64,000 bases of DNA from Marsupella aquatica (lineage: Eukaryota > Marchantiophyta). The notes under the pieces are model-generated. The model was not told where the DNA came from, searched no databases, and saw only the letters and a list, made by a program, of their open reading frames with translations. The translations under genes and the position numbers were made by a program. The stretch is from assembly GCA_973895155.1 (NCBI GenBank), contig OZ316892.1:19096001-19160000 (forward strand), read 5' to 3'. Below, piece after piece: positions 34,991 through 48,339 of the stretch. Positions within the stretch are counted from its first letter, which is position 1. The number at the start of each line of letters is the position of its first letter.

Positions 34991-35520
34991 AAATCTCCAC
35001 ATGCACAATGGACCCCATGCCAGTGATGACTCTCACAAAATATTGTTACAAAATTGGACCCCCTCGTAATGAGCCGTACAAGTGTTCTTGTAGAGGTTAT
35101 TCTAAAGTGAGATTCTGGGTGCTAGGACCACTGATTGGGTGAACTGTGACAATAGCCTTTTGAACTTGCTTGTGACCCACAAAGTTTGCTTGGTTGAATT
35201 GTGACTACAGGGTTTCCAACCATAAACTATGCCCGGTCAAACCGCAGGCGTTGAATGGGGTTGGTCGTCATTGTTGTTGTTGGGATAGGCCACTCATTAC
35301 TAAGTTGTCCAATTGCAAGATATATTAGGGTAATCTCAAAGCGAAGACATTTCTGTAAATGCCTTCTGTTTTGTTAACTTCATTTGACAATTTGATATTT
35401 TGCTCCCAGTAGATGTTTTCAAGGTTGAAGGTTTTACAAGTTCCCATTGGATTTTCATGAGGCTTGGGTTCTGCATGGGCTTGCATGGTGCGTGTGTGTG
35501 TGTATGTTCGTTCTGCCACA

Positions 35521-36631
35521 TTTGAATCTATAGTAAAGTGAGGTATTCTCAGGACTGGCCCTAATTTGCTAAGTGTGCCCTAATTGATTTAGTAGTTGTC
35601 TTGAGGATTCATAAGATTCATAAGATCTTTAAGGATCTCTACTAATATACGATTAATCAGACGATTAATCACTGTTAAATCGGGGTTAATCTTTAATCTC
35701 ATGTGAATTCCTTGCATCTGGTGCAATCTTCTGAAAAAAAAAATTTGAAATATGAGAACATTCTTACACTTCAATGGGAGCTTTGATCGATTAGCGTAAG
35801 TATTTGCCTTTGGCTGGATTGCAGCTCAGAGAATTTGGTGTGTGCGTTTGCCTAAAATACTACTTGGTCTACTCCTATCTTTTCACCGTCTTGTGCAGAA
35901 GCACTGAATGGCTTGACTTGGTGATACAGGATGTGAGAAACATCCTGCAGAGTGCCTGATGACGTTTCTGAGGATCCACTAGAGCACAGCTCCGAAGAGC
36001 AAAGCAATGTGAGCCCTCAGAAAAGTTCTTTCTCAACTCATCTGCTCGGGCTTTCGCACAGCCACAGGCACATCGACCAAGTAAGCTTGAATGTCATCCA
36101 CTAGATTGGCAGTTTTGAACTTGCAGTCCAAAGACAAATCAGAACATATAAAACAACGTTTTAATGAAAATACACGGCTCATTGCCACGTTTACAACATT
36201 TCGAGCACTATACTAGCATCTATTGAGCATCTAAATGACATGTACTCGATCCCAAGCTATTTCTACAGAAACGGGCAGCAGGAATTACAACGAAGCAAGA
36301 GCCTGAGATTGGGCTCCGGCCACTATTCGTAGCAGGTTATCTATATGGATTGTGCACATACACTGCTATATGTTTTCCTACCTAAAAGGTTGCCAATCAA
36401 CCACCATCCGGTGCGTATCCTAAATGAATATGAAGCCATAAACAGGCCAAACAATTGCTTACATTTTTCTTGAGACAACTAAGTAGCGACGTGTCTCCAT
36501 AGGGGCCAAGGCTTCTTAGAAAAAGCACCCAAACCCAATCTGGCTTAGGCACTCAATATGCTCCCCTACGGCCATAATTCTTTGCTATATATCCCATCTC
36601 CAACTGGGAGGGATGTCCCATAAAAGCATTT
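35521..36631. other. 3' flank of SCC3, no other gene seen
   Basis: Between the repeat region and the SCC3 stop codon at 36632. The part next to 36632 is 3' UTR of SCC3. No other open frame or element recognised. Confidence 0.45.
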
Positions 36632-39600
36632 TTATACACTCCCTGTATCTTCAGATGAAAGAGGCCTTGGAACCTTGCTACGCACCCTCTTTGGAATCTG
36701 AAATTCACTAGTATTTGTGGGAGAGTCATCCTGCAAAAAAGCAGAAGAATATTTGCTGAGCAAGAATGGTAGAGATTCAATTAAACTAAATCAGATTTTA
36801 TAGCTTTGAATGCTAGTCTTGGAAGGTGTGGCCCTGCACAGGATTGTCCTTTGTGATAACAACCGCACCACTTGGAATGCGTCACAGCGGACAGATACAA
36901 CAACATTGGGAGGAGAAGAGATACTTACTTTGCTAGATCCCTTTGAACGTTCGTCGTCATCAAAGGACCTTGACCCAGACGGCCTCCAGTTCATGTTCCC
37001 TGAAGGCAGTTGCTCTTCAGTAGCCATAACTGCCTCATAATTTGCATAATCTGGGGTTGGCTGGGGAAAATAATCTGGGATCTGCTGGGGAAGGTAATCT
37101 GGGATCGGTTGGGGAATATAATCTGGGGTTGGCTGGGGTATATAGGCTTGTTCTTCATGCTCCGCATTCTCTCCTGAGGGAGAGGAGACATATCGTGATG
37201 TCTCTGCCGCAACTTGTCTTGAACGCCCTGGACGTAACGCTGTATTACTGTTTTTGCCAGTCCTTAGTGATTGCCGGACTTGATAAAGAGGAGTGTCATC
37301 ATCTTCATCATCTCCGCCTTCGTGATCATTGTTATCAGACTCCGACATAGGTTCCTCTTCCAGCTCATCGCTACTAGTGTCATGACCCTCAAACAGAGTT
37401 TTGCCTTGAATTCCCTTCTTCTTCATCCGCCGCCTTGTTTGTCGAGGTGCTGCAGCAGCCTCTCTTTCACCAGCGAGCAGCACTGTAAGGAGAATGGATC
37501 AGCATCTACAAATGTAAGTCCATCCGAAATTTATCATATTACATGTTGCCATGATTCTTAGGACATGCTCAACGACAACAAAACGCACCACTCAAGAACA
37601 CTTTGATTGCGAATCAGAACCACAAGGGAAGCAAAGTATGCACTACCATTTCCATCCTGTCTGGCACTTTTCTCATTCAGGATTTCAACGAAATTAAAAA
37701 ATGGTCGCCATCCACTGGGATCCTGATCAGTATCGATTCCCCTCACTCTTGGTACAATATCTGCAAGGCTGAGACAAGGAAAGAAAGATGGTTATGCAAC
37801 TACGGAATCGATTCAATTTTCTTTTCTAGTTAAGTAGGCTTGCAATCAGTTGCACTAAGTACCTCATGCCCAGGGAAGCAAAGACAACAATATAACAGTG
37901 GTTAAGAAGATACTTGTCACTGTGTGAGTGAAAGAATTGAGGAAACACTTACATTTCTCGGATATCTACAGGCGGCAGCTTGAGAGCAAATTGAATAACA
38001 CCACCTTCAAGAAACGACAATTGTCTGGGAGCATCGAAGAAAGCGTAGTCGATGCCCCCTTTAACAATGCTAAGTATGCTTGGCCGGTATTTTGCTCTTG
38101 CCATTCCTAAGAACGTGCTTGACAGTCGGCTTGCAAGATCCTTGCAAGACGCAAATGAGGGACTTCTCGACAAGTCTTCATCGCTACCAGAAACCTCGTT
38201 GAGATGTCGCTCATATGCCTAAATAACATGAATAATCAATAAGATAGGATACAATGACGAACACGTTCAAGAAAGTAACTGTTCACAGTTGCAACAACCA
38301 CCGACATCAAAACGGGCGATCAAAGAAAAGACTGACACATTTCTCAGCTTCCTAGGATAAATGCATGCACAAGGAGAACGAGTGATCATTGGAAAGTATA
38401 AGAATAGCATCTATATCAACATCTATGGACTCAACTTACTCGCTTCATAGCATTTAGATACAGGGCGGACAAGTCTTCAGACTGCATCTGCAACTTTACT
38501 TTTGCCAATAAGTGCTTCACAGTATCGGCAACCGTTTTCCCATGCAGCACGTAATGTGACAAGATTTCTGGTCCCAGAAAATCCTACGTACACAACATCC
38601 GAAGGCTCCATAAACTCAATGAAGGAATACTTTGCAGAAACCAAGGTTAACGACTTGGACTCAGAGCAAGCATAGACGCCAACAGGATTCAGATGGTGAC
38701 TCTGGGCTCAGTAGTGCTCGAGACCGCCGGCTCAAAGGCAATTGAAAAACAATAGAAAACGTATGCCCGGTCTTTAATTAAACTAACATCTACGTCACGG
38801 GAAGCCTTGCACAGCATTCATTTCTCATATGGTATTTCCGAAAAAACTAAGGGAAAACAAGAGACAAGACAACTCAATACCTTTGGTACCATGTCATGGG
38901 CAATGAGCTTAGCAGCTGCAGTCATGACCATGTCTTTCTCATTCAAAAACTCAGCATGTAGTCCGTCTGTAACTTCCTCATCATTGTCATCTGTTCAAGA
39001 TGTGAGATGTCAACTCCAAGAGTGGCGTTCTAAGCAGCAATATATGCAAGGCTTCTCCCAATTTTGCGAAACTCAGCACTTTTGCTATCATCAAACTAAC
39101 ACAAGATTGAGAATCTTAGAACGCAGAATGGTAAGACTAGCGACACCATTGTCAATACATGTCAATCTACTTATGAGTTTGCTCGAACATTTCTTCGTGT
39201 CAATGGCATCAGGGGACCACAGAACGATATTGCAGGAGAGAATATGGATTAGTCTCGTAGGAGCACATATCCTGCATTTAATGAGCTAAAGATCATATAT
39301 AAGGTTTTGCGAGATATACCAGTAGATATAAGAATGTTCTCGCAAAGCTTCCAAAACTGCCGAAGAACATTATCTGGAGGACAGAATCCCAATGACTGGA
39401 TCTTGGTATTAGCTAACTTTTTTTCACTAAAGAGACGCCAAATATCTGCTAGAATGAAACATATCTGTTACAATACAAAAGCCATTATTAGTAAACCCCA
39501 AAACCCAGAGTTTAATTAACAACACGTGAGAGAATGCTGTGGAACAGTAATGGCTCTGCCGCAGATACCGTAGAACAGATCTAGTAAGAAATAAACGTAG

Positions 39601-42600
39601 CAGAAGACTACTCACAGTGCAGCTCAGTGTATTCTGAGTGTATCCTTGTTCAAAATTGTCAAGCACGGAATCCATAGCCATGTAGAGCTGCTGAATGAAT
39701 CTGGCCCTCGTTGCAAGTAATGAAGCCAATGCAGAATCATCAGGGTTCTGTGGATCGATGGCTCTCAAAGACCACGCAATGTGAACAAAGAGGTTTAGGA
39801 AGATAAGGCGACCAACCTGCAGGTTCACAAGTAAGGACTTACGAATGGGTGAAAAGGAGCCAGTACTCAAATGCAGAACTTCAGACTTTTGCGTTGGAAA
39901 TTCAATCAAATATTCATGTTAAATAGGACCAACGTTGTAGACCGAGGGTGCAATATTTGGCCTCAAAATAGCTTCGAAAGCAAAGTTCCTTGCCAAATAC
40001 AGCACTCCTGTTTCGCATAACAGCACCCAGATCACCATGACACATGTCTTTCAACAAATAGCAGTTCAGTTAGCGATGGTATCTTGTGCTGAATTCAGCT
40101 GTCTATGGAATACTATAGTTTGCATATTCTACCCACCATGCTCAGACTGCCTCCTCGGAGCAAGCACATACCTCATCGTCCAAATTACTAAACTCTTCAA
40201 GAAGATTAAGCATTTCTCCAAATAGACCATCATCGAACACATTCACAGCCGAATGCAGATAATACATTCTTCTTAGGTTGACTGTCAATGAATAATCATC
40301 ATCTTCCTGCGACAAGTGAACGAAGAAAACAATTTCAGAACTTGAATAGAGCATCCCATCGTGGTGTGGATAAACTCGATGAGCAGTAGCTAACACACAC
40401 AAGGAACCAACGTTTAGCAGACACTTGTTGGATGTGTAATTACCCCTGCTTGTTCCATTGCAGATCTCAGCTTTGAAGCCAGCTCATCAATTGTTTCCTT
40501 CAGTAAGTGCTGTGCAGAGTCTTGTAGATCTGCATGGCTTTCATTGGCAGCAAAAGCCAGAGACTTGACACAAGCTTTCAGTGTGATACTGTCTCCGTGC
40601 TTGAAGAAGCCATCCTTTATGAGTTGTAACGCTGTTGCAAAGCTCTGACAACAGCATCTTGCAAGTGAGTTTAGTTCAGCTTTCTGAAAGCTTTCCCAAG
40701 TCAACCACGAGAGGAAAGTCTACTCATTACTACCGAATTACTACCTAAACTTGATGCATAATATCACAAGCCCTGTCATCCTGAGAACTCAGAACCATCA
40801 CTAATTTCAAACGACTAGCCAAATTTTACCGTCTCTCTCCGTTGCAGAGAATATAGTTCCAAGTTCATGTGGAGAATGATGTCAACAAGGCCAGGTACTT
40901 TCGCTTGGTCAACAAGATACTTCCTCAAAAGTTTGGTGAGAGATTTTATCATCACCATGGTCATCTCTTTCTTGTTAGCCTCTAACAAGTCCTGCAGCAG
41001 ACAAAGCCCTATGAAAAATCTAAAACCCAATACTGAACTATGTGAAGAATTGAGAACAACAGAAATCAGCGGACGAGAAACTAAAGGATCCTACGGAAAG
41101 GAACACAACATCGCTTAAGATACTAATATTAAACGGCACCGGCAACTTCACATAGTTCGCGTAGCTCTATGCCGGTGAGAGACTCAAATGTTACATTGCA
41201 CCAAAGATAGTTTGAGCTTTGAACATGCCTTTTGTGCTTTTGTTAATGATACTTTACGATGATCACTTGTGGGCACAATTTTCTCGCCAATCGACTTCTT
41301 CACTGATGCTGAAAGAACCCTCACAAGATTTGTTGCATCTCCATCAATGAGTTCATCACTAGGGCGTTCGTCCAGTAACATCGCAGTCATGCACTTCCAA
41401 TCCTGTGATGGGAAAGCAGGGATAAGGATGTCAAACAATGAATACTCGGCAGTTACTACATATAAGTCAAATCAAGTGACGCTGAAAGCTCACAGACTTG
41501 TCCTCCCAAACTTCTGTATTGACCCCTCGCTAACTTCAATACAAATTTGCTTTGAAAAATAAAGACGGATGTATGTATCATGATAAGGCCGATATCAATG
41601 ACTCTCTCATCAACGCCGAAGAAAATCTAAAACAAGTATAAGATACTGACATGACAACAAAACAACCTTTAGAGGGACGTATCCAACCTAAGAATTGACC
41701 CACACACAGCATGAGCCTCGAGAGAACTGAATGGCATAGTTGTCTCACCTTCATTGCCTTGCACTTATCCCATAGAGCATCTATCACGTAGTCACACAAG
41801 ATAGGATCTCCTGAGAACTCTCGCAATATTTGCAAAAGACGCTCCAATTGGCCCTCCAGATTCTCATTGTCTTTACCTGCAACATGCCACGCTTATATGG
41901 TCACAAACTCACAGGAAAACATGTACTATTATCACAACTACGCAAAAAGAGCGACGACTTTTTAAAACACGCAAAACGAACCCGTCCAAAAGACTTTGCA
42001 CGAACCCACATGCCAATCACACAATCAAGTCTAGAGCTTGGGCTGCAAGAAGAAAGGTCAGTTCACGGAACAACACAAAGTAGACGAACCTCTAAGTCAG
42101 GGTCCTATACAGACGTTCCAAAAGTTAGAATTACCAACCTCCAGATGCCGGGGCTATCAAGTGGTCATAGACTAAGTCTCCTACAGCGTGACGGATCTGT
42201 GGTGATTCATCAATCAGAAACTCGTACAGTGGACCGAGGTCGTCATCTTCAAGGAGTCGATGCCTGCACACAACAAATGTAACAGAATCACTGAAATTTC
42301 GAGAACAACTAGTTCTCAATAGTCTTGAAAGTATGATGCTGATTGGAAGAGAGGAGGCGGAAGACATCATGAGAAGAATCTGCCGAATTCTAACTGGTAT
42401 CAATGTCTCTAAATCGCTTATCAGAATATTTTGATTGGCTGAAAGTTCACTTTCTTTGCAAAAGTCACTTCTAGAGTTTACCTGAGTAGCTGCTTCAATA
42501 GACCAATCGCACTGACAGCTACATTCACATCAATGTCTTCTGCGAGTTCAATCATTCTGTTGCTAAACCGCTCCGTAAATAAACCAAGTGAAGGTATATT

Positions 42601-45477
42601 ATCATCGACCCCATACAAATCCTGCAGAGCAAGCACGGAACTCCTGCGTACAGAGGAGTTCTGCAAGCAAGCCAACAGAAGCTAGTCAGTGCTTCATTTA
42701 ACGCACTGGAGACTTCGAAGCATGAGGAGGGGTGTCACTTGGGGACATCAAGTACTAGCATTCGACACCACATCGTTAAAATACAGAGCAGTTGGCTCAA
42801 TCTTTATACCCTTACTCTTACTCTTCCTCTGCATCTTGGAGACCATGCATCGTAAGTGAAGTCCACCACTTCTCCTTTTGACTTTCCAGCGAAATTAGCT
42901 AAGAAGCGGCAGCTACGCCTCACAAGAAATAACTTACAGCAGGAACTAACTAACTTCTGTGTATATGGGACCCGTCAGGTTCCACAAGCTTTGAAACTAC
43001 CAGAAGGTGGAAGCTTGCTAAGTGTCCACTGATGATTTCCTAGCAAGCCATGTTCACTGTGCCATGCACATGTCCACGCAACAGACGATGGACTACTGAC
43101 GAACGACGAAAGTACAATTTGAAGTTCCACACAATTCCATCGAAAGCAGGTGTGCTGGAGGAAAGGAATTTAGAGAAGGCTGGTCTCTTTCCACATTCGA
43201 AATACCTTGTCGTTTAGTGTCCATCCAATGTATTTCAAGTAAAGGTCTTGAAGGAACAGAGAGGGATACGTTAGAATCCAAGATCCAATTGAAGTGATAC
43301 AACCCACTCGAATCTCTGGATCCACATCCCTGTAGCGATGCATAAAAAGCCTGATACAATCAAGAATAAAGCAATCAGGTCTCCTTGAGCCATAGTAGAA
43401 CGTCAGAAAGCTCTCACCTCGCTCCGTCAAATTTGCAATACCTGATCGACGTACAAACATACGCATATCCCAATGGAAGTAAAACTGGAAAGCATTGTCA
43501 AGCTTGAACAATATCCAAACCCCAGTTCAATTCTAGTTATTTCAGACATATTTAAAAATCTGCATTAGGAGAGGTGAATGCCAACCCCGTAAATAATTTT
43601 CTCATCATTTCCTCTACTGTTGTTATCTTTTCATGCGTCTCAGACACAGTCTTAATGAGGGACTCCACTCGAGGTCCATCCTTCCTTTTCTTCTTCTCTG
43701 CATTTAGCTGTCGCTGAGCTGTCTCACGAGATTCACCGAGCCGCTTTCCCACACCCACTAGAGATGTCACCAGTTGACAACCAACGAGGGTTGCCACACG
43801 TCGAAAAATGCGGGGTGGAGTACTACATCAAACACAAAAGTAATGTTATTAAACTTACGGGATGCATCAAAAATGACAATTGTAACTCTAATTAGGGATA
43901 TGAAATCTGTAATTGTAATAATAGCAAGTTTCAAAATTTGGCAGAGAATTTAGGCACAGTCAAACCAGCCCAGCTCGAAGTTATAATAAGAATACAACTG
44001 ATAGGGTGAGCTAGACGAAACTCGGTAGCAAACTGAACGTACCAGGACAACGCAATCACGTAATCCATTATCTTCTCCATAAGCCTCTGATCAAAAAGAG
44101 GACCATCCTGACACTCTCTTATCACAATGTCCCAGAATGTAAGCAAGTTCTGTTGGAAATTGCGGACCTCACGCTGTTTTGATGCAAGGTAGTCCTCCAG
44201 GCCGATCTGAGAATGTTAAGTACAGCAAGTTCCACATCCATGCAAGGTGGCTCGTCCTCTCTCATTTCACTCTTTGGGACGACGTTACAAAATGAAAGAC
44301 GGTCCAGAATAGGAAACATGTGTTCATAAACAACAATCCTACAAATTTTCAGCAAGAAATTGTTCCCCTTCAAATTAGGGTTACTACTATGTCAGACTGA
44401 CTTGGAGTGAAAATGCCTGGCAATTAACTGCCCCTGCAGGTTTTGTTCATCCGCTTAGTAAGTCGCCCATTCTTATGAAGAAAGTTCATTATTACTTCTT
44501 ATCGCCGTGTACGTCATAAAGACGACAGTGGAAGATACATCTTTGGATTGGCCAACCAATGCTTGAACTCCATCGTCGACATCGATCTCATTCCAGTCAC
44601 ACTCATCCAGACCTGATTTGTTGACTCCACATGCCTGCCAGCGTCAAGGTTAGAAACAAACAAGTTAATATGAAACACAATTAATGCGTATAAAAGAGGG
44701 TCGACCTGCCAGAACCTATGATCAAAAGGAAAGAAGTAAATTTGGAAGGCTAACCTCGAACAAGGTTGTAAGCAGCTCCCTGAGTGCTGTGTCTGCATTT
44801 GTTTCGTAATGCTCCACCCACTTTGAAGCTGCATGTTGAACGGCTTTTCCCTTTTGCTTTATTATCTCTGCTAATTAGGACAATACAATTATCAGAGATT
44901 GACTCACATACCTGGGAACTTATCGCTTAAAAAAAGACGTATGTACATGCTCCTCGCAATTTTATAATGCCATTTGCCCAAGTGGCCTCGAGTCTCATAT
45001 GAAGGAGATTCATTCGAACGTCTGATAACTCCGTTCCCATGCTGCATATCCGAAGCATTACTACTGAGGCTCTCTGCTGAGTGTCTGATTCAAATTACTG
45101 TAATTGCAAGAACAGGGAACAACTAGAGCCAAGATAATAATTAAGGCAGGCGAGATACCAATAAGGTCTTCTGTGCCTGTGTCCACCTCTTCTCTCATCA
45201 CTTTGGCTTGTCTTTTACGCTTTTGACCGCCTTCCTTTTGTTTCTCTACCGACCCATTGGTTTTGGCACGTTTCTGCGAACAGCGAGTCCGGAAATGGTC
45301 ACCTTCGAATTCGTGATTTGACAATTCTACGAAAGTCGGAAAAAGGGCCTTGGTATCAATTCTGACCTGTGCTCGAGTGTTGTCATGCTCGTGAGCTCGC
45401 TTCTTAGGTCGTTCTAACGGGTCTGGTTCATCCATGTCATTTTCATCATCTTTCTCCGACTCCGAGTCGCTACCCAT
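36632..45477 (-). CDS. SCC3: cohesin subunit SCC3 (STAG/stromalin)
   Basis: Twenty-one coding exons on the minus strand: 45477-45159, 44867-44755, 44634-44539, 44206-44043, 43822-43586, 43350-43206, 42660-42482, 42263-42139, 41876-41749, 41402-41229, 40991-40830, 40644-40444, 40306-40172, 39816-39616, 39464-39320, 38990-38881, 38583-38440, 38218-37953, 37768-37647, 37482-36929, 36730-36632. Phases agree at every junction; 1,272 residues. An in-frame ATG four codons upstream (45489) is an alternative start. Order: acidic and Lys/Arg-rich N-terminus (likely [16 protein letters not shown]), STAG domain (about residues 175-290; [20 protein letters not shown]), stromalin conservative domain (about 310-410; [20 protein letters not shown]), HEAT-like helices, and a variable tail. 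SCC3 clamps RAD21/SYN kleisin and helps hold sister chromatids together in nucleus. Odd points: one GC-AG intron and a tail repeat. Confidence 0.95.
37047..37144 (-). repeat. four 24-bp coding repeats in the SCC3 tail
   Basis: Exon 20 encodes [32 protein letters not shown] in tandem. The DNA units (CCCCAGCCAACCCCAGATTAT and variants) differ at silent as well as coding positions. Such a block is not part of the STAG family as I know it. Confidence 0.9.
40992..41228 (-). other. GC-AG intron in SCC3
   Basis: The exon ending TKAQK (...CAAAAG at 41229) is followed by GCATGT instead of GT. The next exon starts at 40991 ([12 protein letters not shown]) after TGCTGCAG. The frame is kept only with this GC donor, and relatives run straight from KAQK into the same helix. 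AG|GCATGT fits the strong-exon-side consensus of GC donors. Confidence 0.8.
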
Positions 45478-47330
45478 TACCCTAGACATAAGAGCATTAC
45501 ATTTGCACATGAGCGAGGCTATACCAGTACACACCGTTGGGTCCAGCAAGTCATTAGAGCACTGTCTTAGCGAACCTGATGCTACTGCCACTTGACTGCG
45601 GTGTTGAAAGAAAGTGTGTGAGCACAGACCAATTGAAATATCACAAAGAAGACGAAAACTGCCTACGTAGACTACAATGGAGGGCGACTTAATTGAAGTA
45701 CACAGATAAAAAAATGTAAACCACAAGCATCTCCCTGTCGCAATAACGAAAAGTAATCCGACTAAACGTGAAACAATTCCTTTTAATTGATGGTAACTTA
45801 AGGTATACGCGATACCGAGGCATGGATGTTAAGGATCGTTGGCAAAATGACATTTTAGTTATTGATATACAGCATTGTGGCCGAAACTCGTACTTCCCTC
45901 TTCTAGAAGTAATGAGGCATGTAGCAACACTCAGGTAGCTACCCTATGCCCGGACAATGATAGGCCACATGAACAGAAATTCACAAGATTACTTGCGACA
46001 AAAATCTATGAGCAGATGGTGCTGGCAGAAATAATAAAAGAGCGGGGAAACTTACTCTTTCAAAAGCAAGGAGTTCAACACAGCCTGCCGCCTTCGATGA
46101 CCATCAGGTTCCATTGTGATGCTGCTGAGAAGCTTTGATAGAGTCGCACTCGTTACTCAAGAAGCTATTACTCGGGTAACACGCCCAAGCAGTTCGAAGC
46201 AGCCGTCAGGTCAATTACTGAGTCACCTACAGTAGTCACAGATTCCGAGTGGCATTAATTTGTCAAGAGATCACTCAATTGGGAACGAAACATGCACAGG
46301 GCACCTCCCAAAACACCGAGTCAGAAACTAAAAACAAAGCCAGTTCGAACTGTCAAGTTCTGAAAACTTTACTAGTGCACCAAGAGCGAATTGGAAAAAT
46401 TCGAACCGACAGAAAATCGTCTTAGTATGACTCAAGTGGACCTCCTCCACCCTCCTCGGATCCTTCCAGAGTGACACAATCTTTCCTTGAATATTACATG
46501 ACAACAATGAGGCAAACGAATCCCTGAAGCTAAGAGCGACCGCCTTTTCACAGCTTTACGTCTATTTTAAGTGGAGCCGATCAGGCGGTCCCAAACCAGC
46601 GCTCATGCTACAACAAACCCATCACTCTATCCAGACTTCGGGAAAAACACACCAAAAGCTGTCAGGCAATTCTACAGCTACATTGGCGAGAACACTGAAG
46701 TACCGACGGAGCGTACTCCCAAACTCGCAGGCCACACGAACACATTCCTCTCGTGCCGAACTAAAACACCAACCCGCGTCTCATTGCACTGACGAAAACA
46801 GAGCAGAGCAGCAGAAAACAAACGACGAGACGAAGGGAAGAGGCAGGAGGCAGGAGGCAGGCAGAGGTTCAACCAAGGTGCAGCGATGGCGAGCTTACAA
46901 GAAATTCGCTCGGCGCCTTCCAAATTGTCAGCAATCACGCGAGAGCATCATCTGTGAGGACACACCTCGCATCAAGGGATGGGCGTGATCTGAGTTCTCT
47001 CTCTCTGGAGCCGAAGCGAAGGCGCGAGGTGGGCTTTTTCGAAGTGCCGTGAGCAAAACACTGCGGCAACTCCAGAACACCGTCCGTCCGTCCGTCCGTC
47101 CGTCCGTCTATCTACGGTACATGTGCCGCGACTACTGTACTTTGGTACAGTACTCCGGTCTCCGGCACGCACGAGGACGGACGGACGGATGGGAGATATG
47201 GAGAGAAATCCATTCATCTGCCCGTCCACCAAGAATCGAGCTAACCAGACCCTGCGTGACCTCAGTCAGGGCTGGATACCAGAGTGCCATCCGCCCATCC
47301 GGGTGGCACGAAAGATTAATTAACTATTTT
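45478..47330 (-). promoter_or_regulatory. SCC3 upstream region (5' UTR, promoter)
   Basis: About 1.5 kb of moderately GC-rich DNA lies above the SCC3 start. A CT-rich patch (GTTCTCTCTCTCTGG on the + strand near 46994) and the hairpin-forming microsatellite at 47080-47189 mark its far end. A non-coding first exon with an intron is possible, as many plant cohesin genes have; sequence alone does not settle it. Open frames here (for example 46605-46988 +) have no recognisable product. Confidence 0.35.
47080..47189. repeat. inverted (CCGT)n / (ACGG)n microsatellites with nested palindrome
   Basis: (GTCC)n runs over 47080-47108 and its complement (GGAC)n over 47175-47189, so the two can pair across a 66-bp loop. 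Inside the loop TACTGTAC-TTTG-GTACAGTA (47133-47152) is a perfect 8-bp stem with a four-base loop. Confidence 0.85.
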
Positions 47331-47389
47331 TATTATTAAAAGAACCCCATGACAATTCATGTAGTCATGGTGCGGCCAGGGCAGCCCGG

Positions 47390-47960
47390 CTCAAGGAGGA
47401 GGTCTATGTTGTTTGCTACCCGAGGGATCTTTTCTATCTCTTTGTCCTTGAGGTCTTTGGTGCTCTCCACCCTACTAATGACCAGTTCCTGCGGGCCCGT
47501 GCAGTTTTTTGTATTGAGATGAGACATTTCCCTCTGTTTCTGTCATCATCGCCTTTTTTTGGGAGCGGGTGTTTGCGGCTCTTCAACGGGCTCAGGCATT
47601 CACCCTCCTTCGTAGGGCTGAGGCAGTTGGTTTTAGGGTCTCCCAACAGGTTCCACTTTGTGACCTCCTTTGAGGTTTACTCAAGAGTTCTACCAGGCTT
47701 TTTAGTTCTCTGCATAGTAGGGTGTTAGCCTTCTTGGCCCCTTTGTTGGTTACTTTTTGTTCTTTGTTCCTTTGTTAGCTTTTGGTTGGGGACCCCTTGG
47801 CTTGTTTTTCTTGGGGCCCTTTCTTCTCTTTTCCTTCCCTTCATTGGGTTGCTTTGCCTTTGGGATCATGTCTCCTGGTTCGGCATTTTTTGCCCTCGGG
47901 CAGTGTGATATATATGTAGTTTCCAAATTTCTTGGCAAATTATTGTCATTCTGGTTTGTG
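47390..47960 (+). mobile_element. unclassified retroelement-like fragment
   Basis: A + strand frame (47401-47728) reads YPRDLFYLFVLEVFGALHPT and onward; a neighbouring frame takes over with FFWERVFAALQRAQAF and TLLRRAEAVGFRVSQQ. The combination of long overlapping frames, one apparent frameshift and a following T-rich, CTTTGG-rich tail resembles the LINE-like DNA at 0.1-1.1 kb, but no diagnostic motif is present. Confidence 0.35.
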
Positions 47961-48339
47961 CAAGCTATCAACTATTTTATTACTTACTTTATTTATGATG
48001 ACAAGTTCCTTTCTAGGATTCCTGGCTATGGTTGCAGCACATCAGCAATGTTCATTACAAACAAGAACGATAATCTTTGTAGTAACAGACAAACAGTGTT
48101 GTTCCTCGTAACCCCAGCAAAACAATTAGACATGGGGATGGTAAAAACCTTTAAAAAATTGAAATTAAAGTGTTCAGTAAACAAAGAGGGGGGGGGAGCT
48201 AACCCTTTGTAACCATTTTATTTTAGAATTATATTTAAGTATTTATTTGCACACAACTCATTTACTTAGATGACAACAACCACTAAAGCTTTATAGCCAG
48301 AAGGGGGCAAAAAACACCACCCAACACACGGACCACAAA

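Larger units (their letters stand above)
34203..35512. repeat. pair of direct repeats (34203-34740 and about 35163-35512)
   Basis: Both copies share in order: GGGTTT, TTGAATGGGG(C/T)TGG, TTGGGAT(G)GG-CACTCATTA, GCAAGAT/ACAAGAT-ATTAGG, AATGCCTT, CATTTGACA, TTGCTCCCAGTAG, TTCAAGG/TTGAGGCTCAAGG-TTTTACA, TTCCCA and ATGG(T/C). They diverge by roughly a fifth by eye. The left copy is longer because a 180-bp element (34387-34566) sits in it. No coding sense; probably fragments of an unclassified dispersed repeat. Confidence 0.75.

Noticed and set aside
46605-46988. 127-codon + strand ORF above SCC3
   Set aside because: No motif, overlaps the presumed SCC3 promoter/leader, composition driven by local GC.
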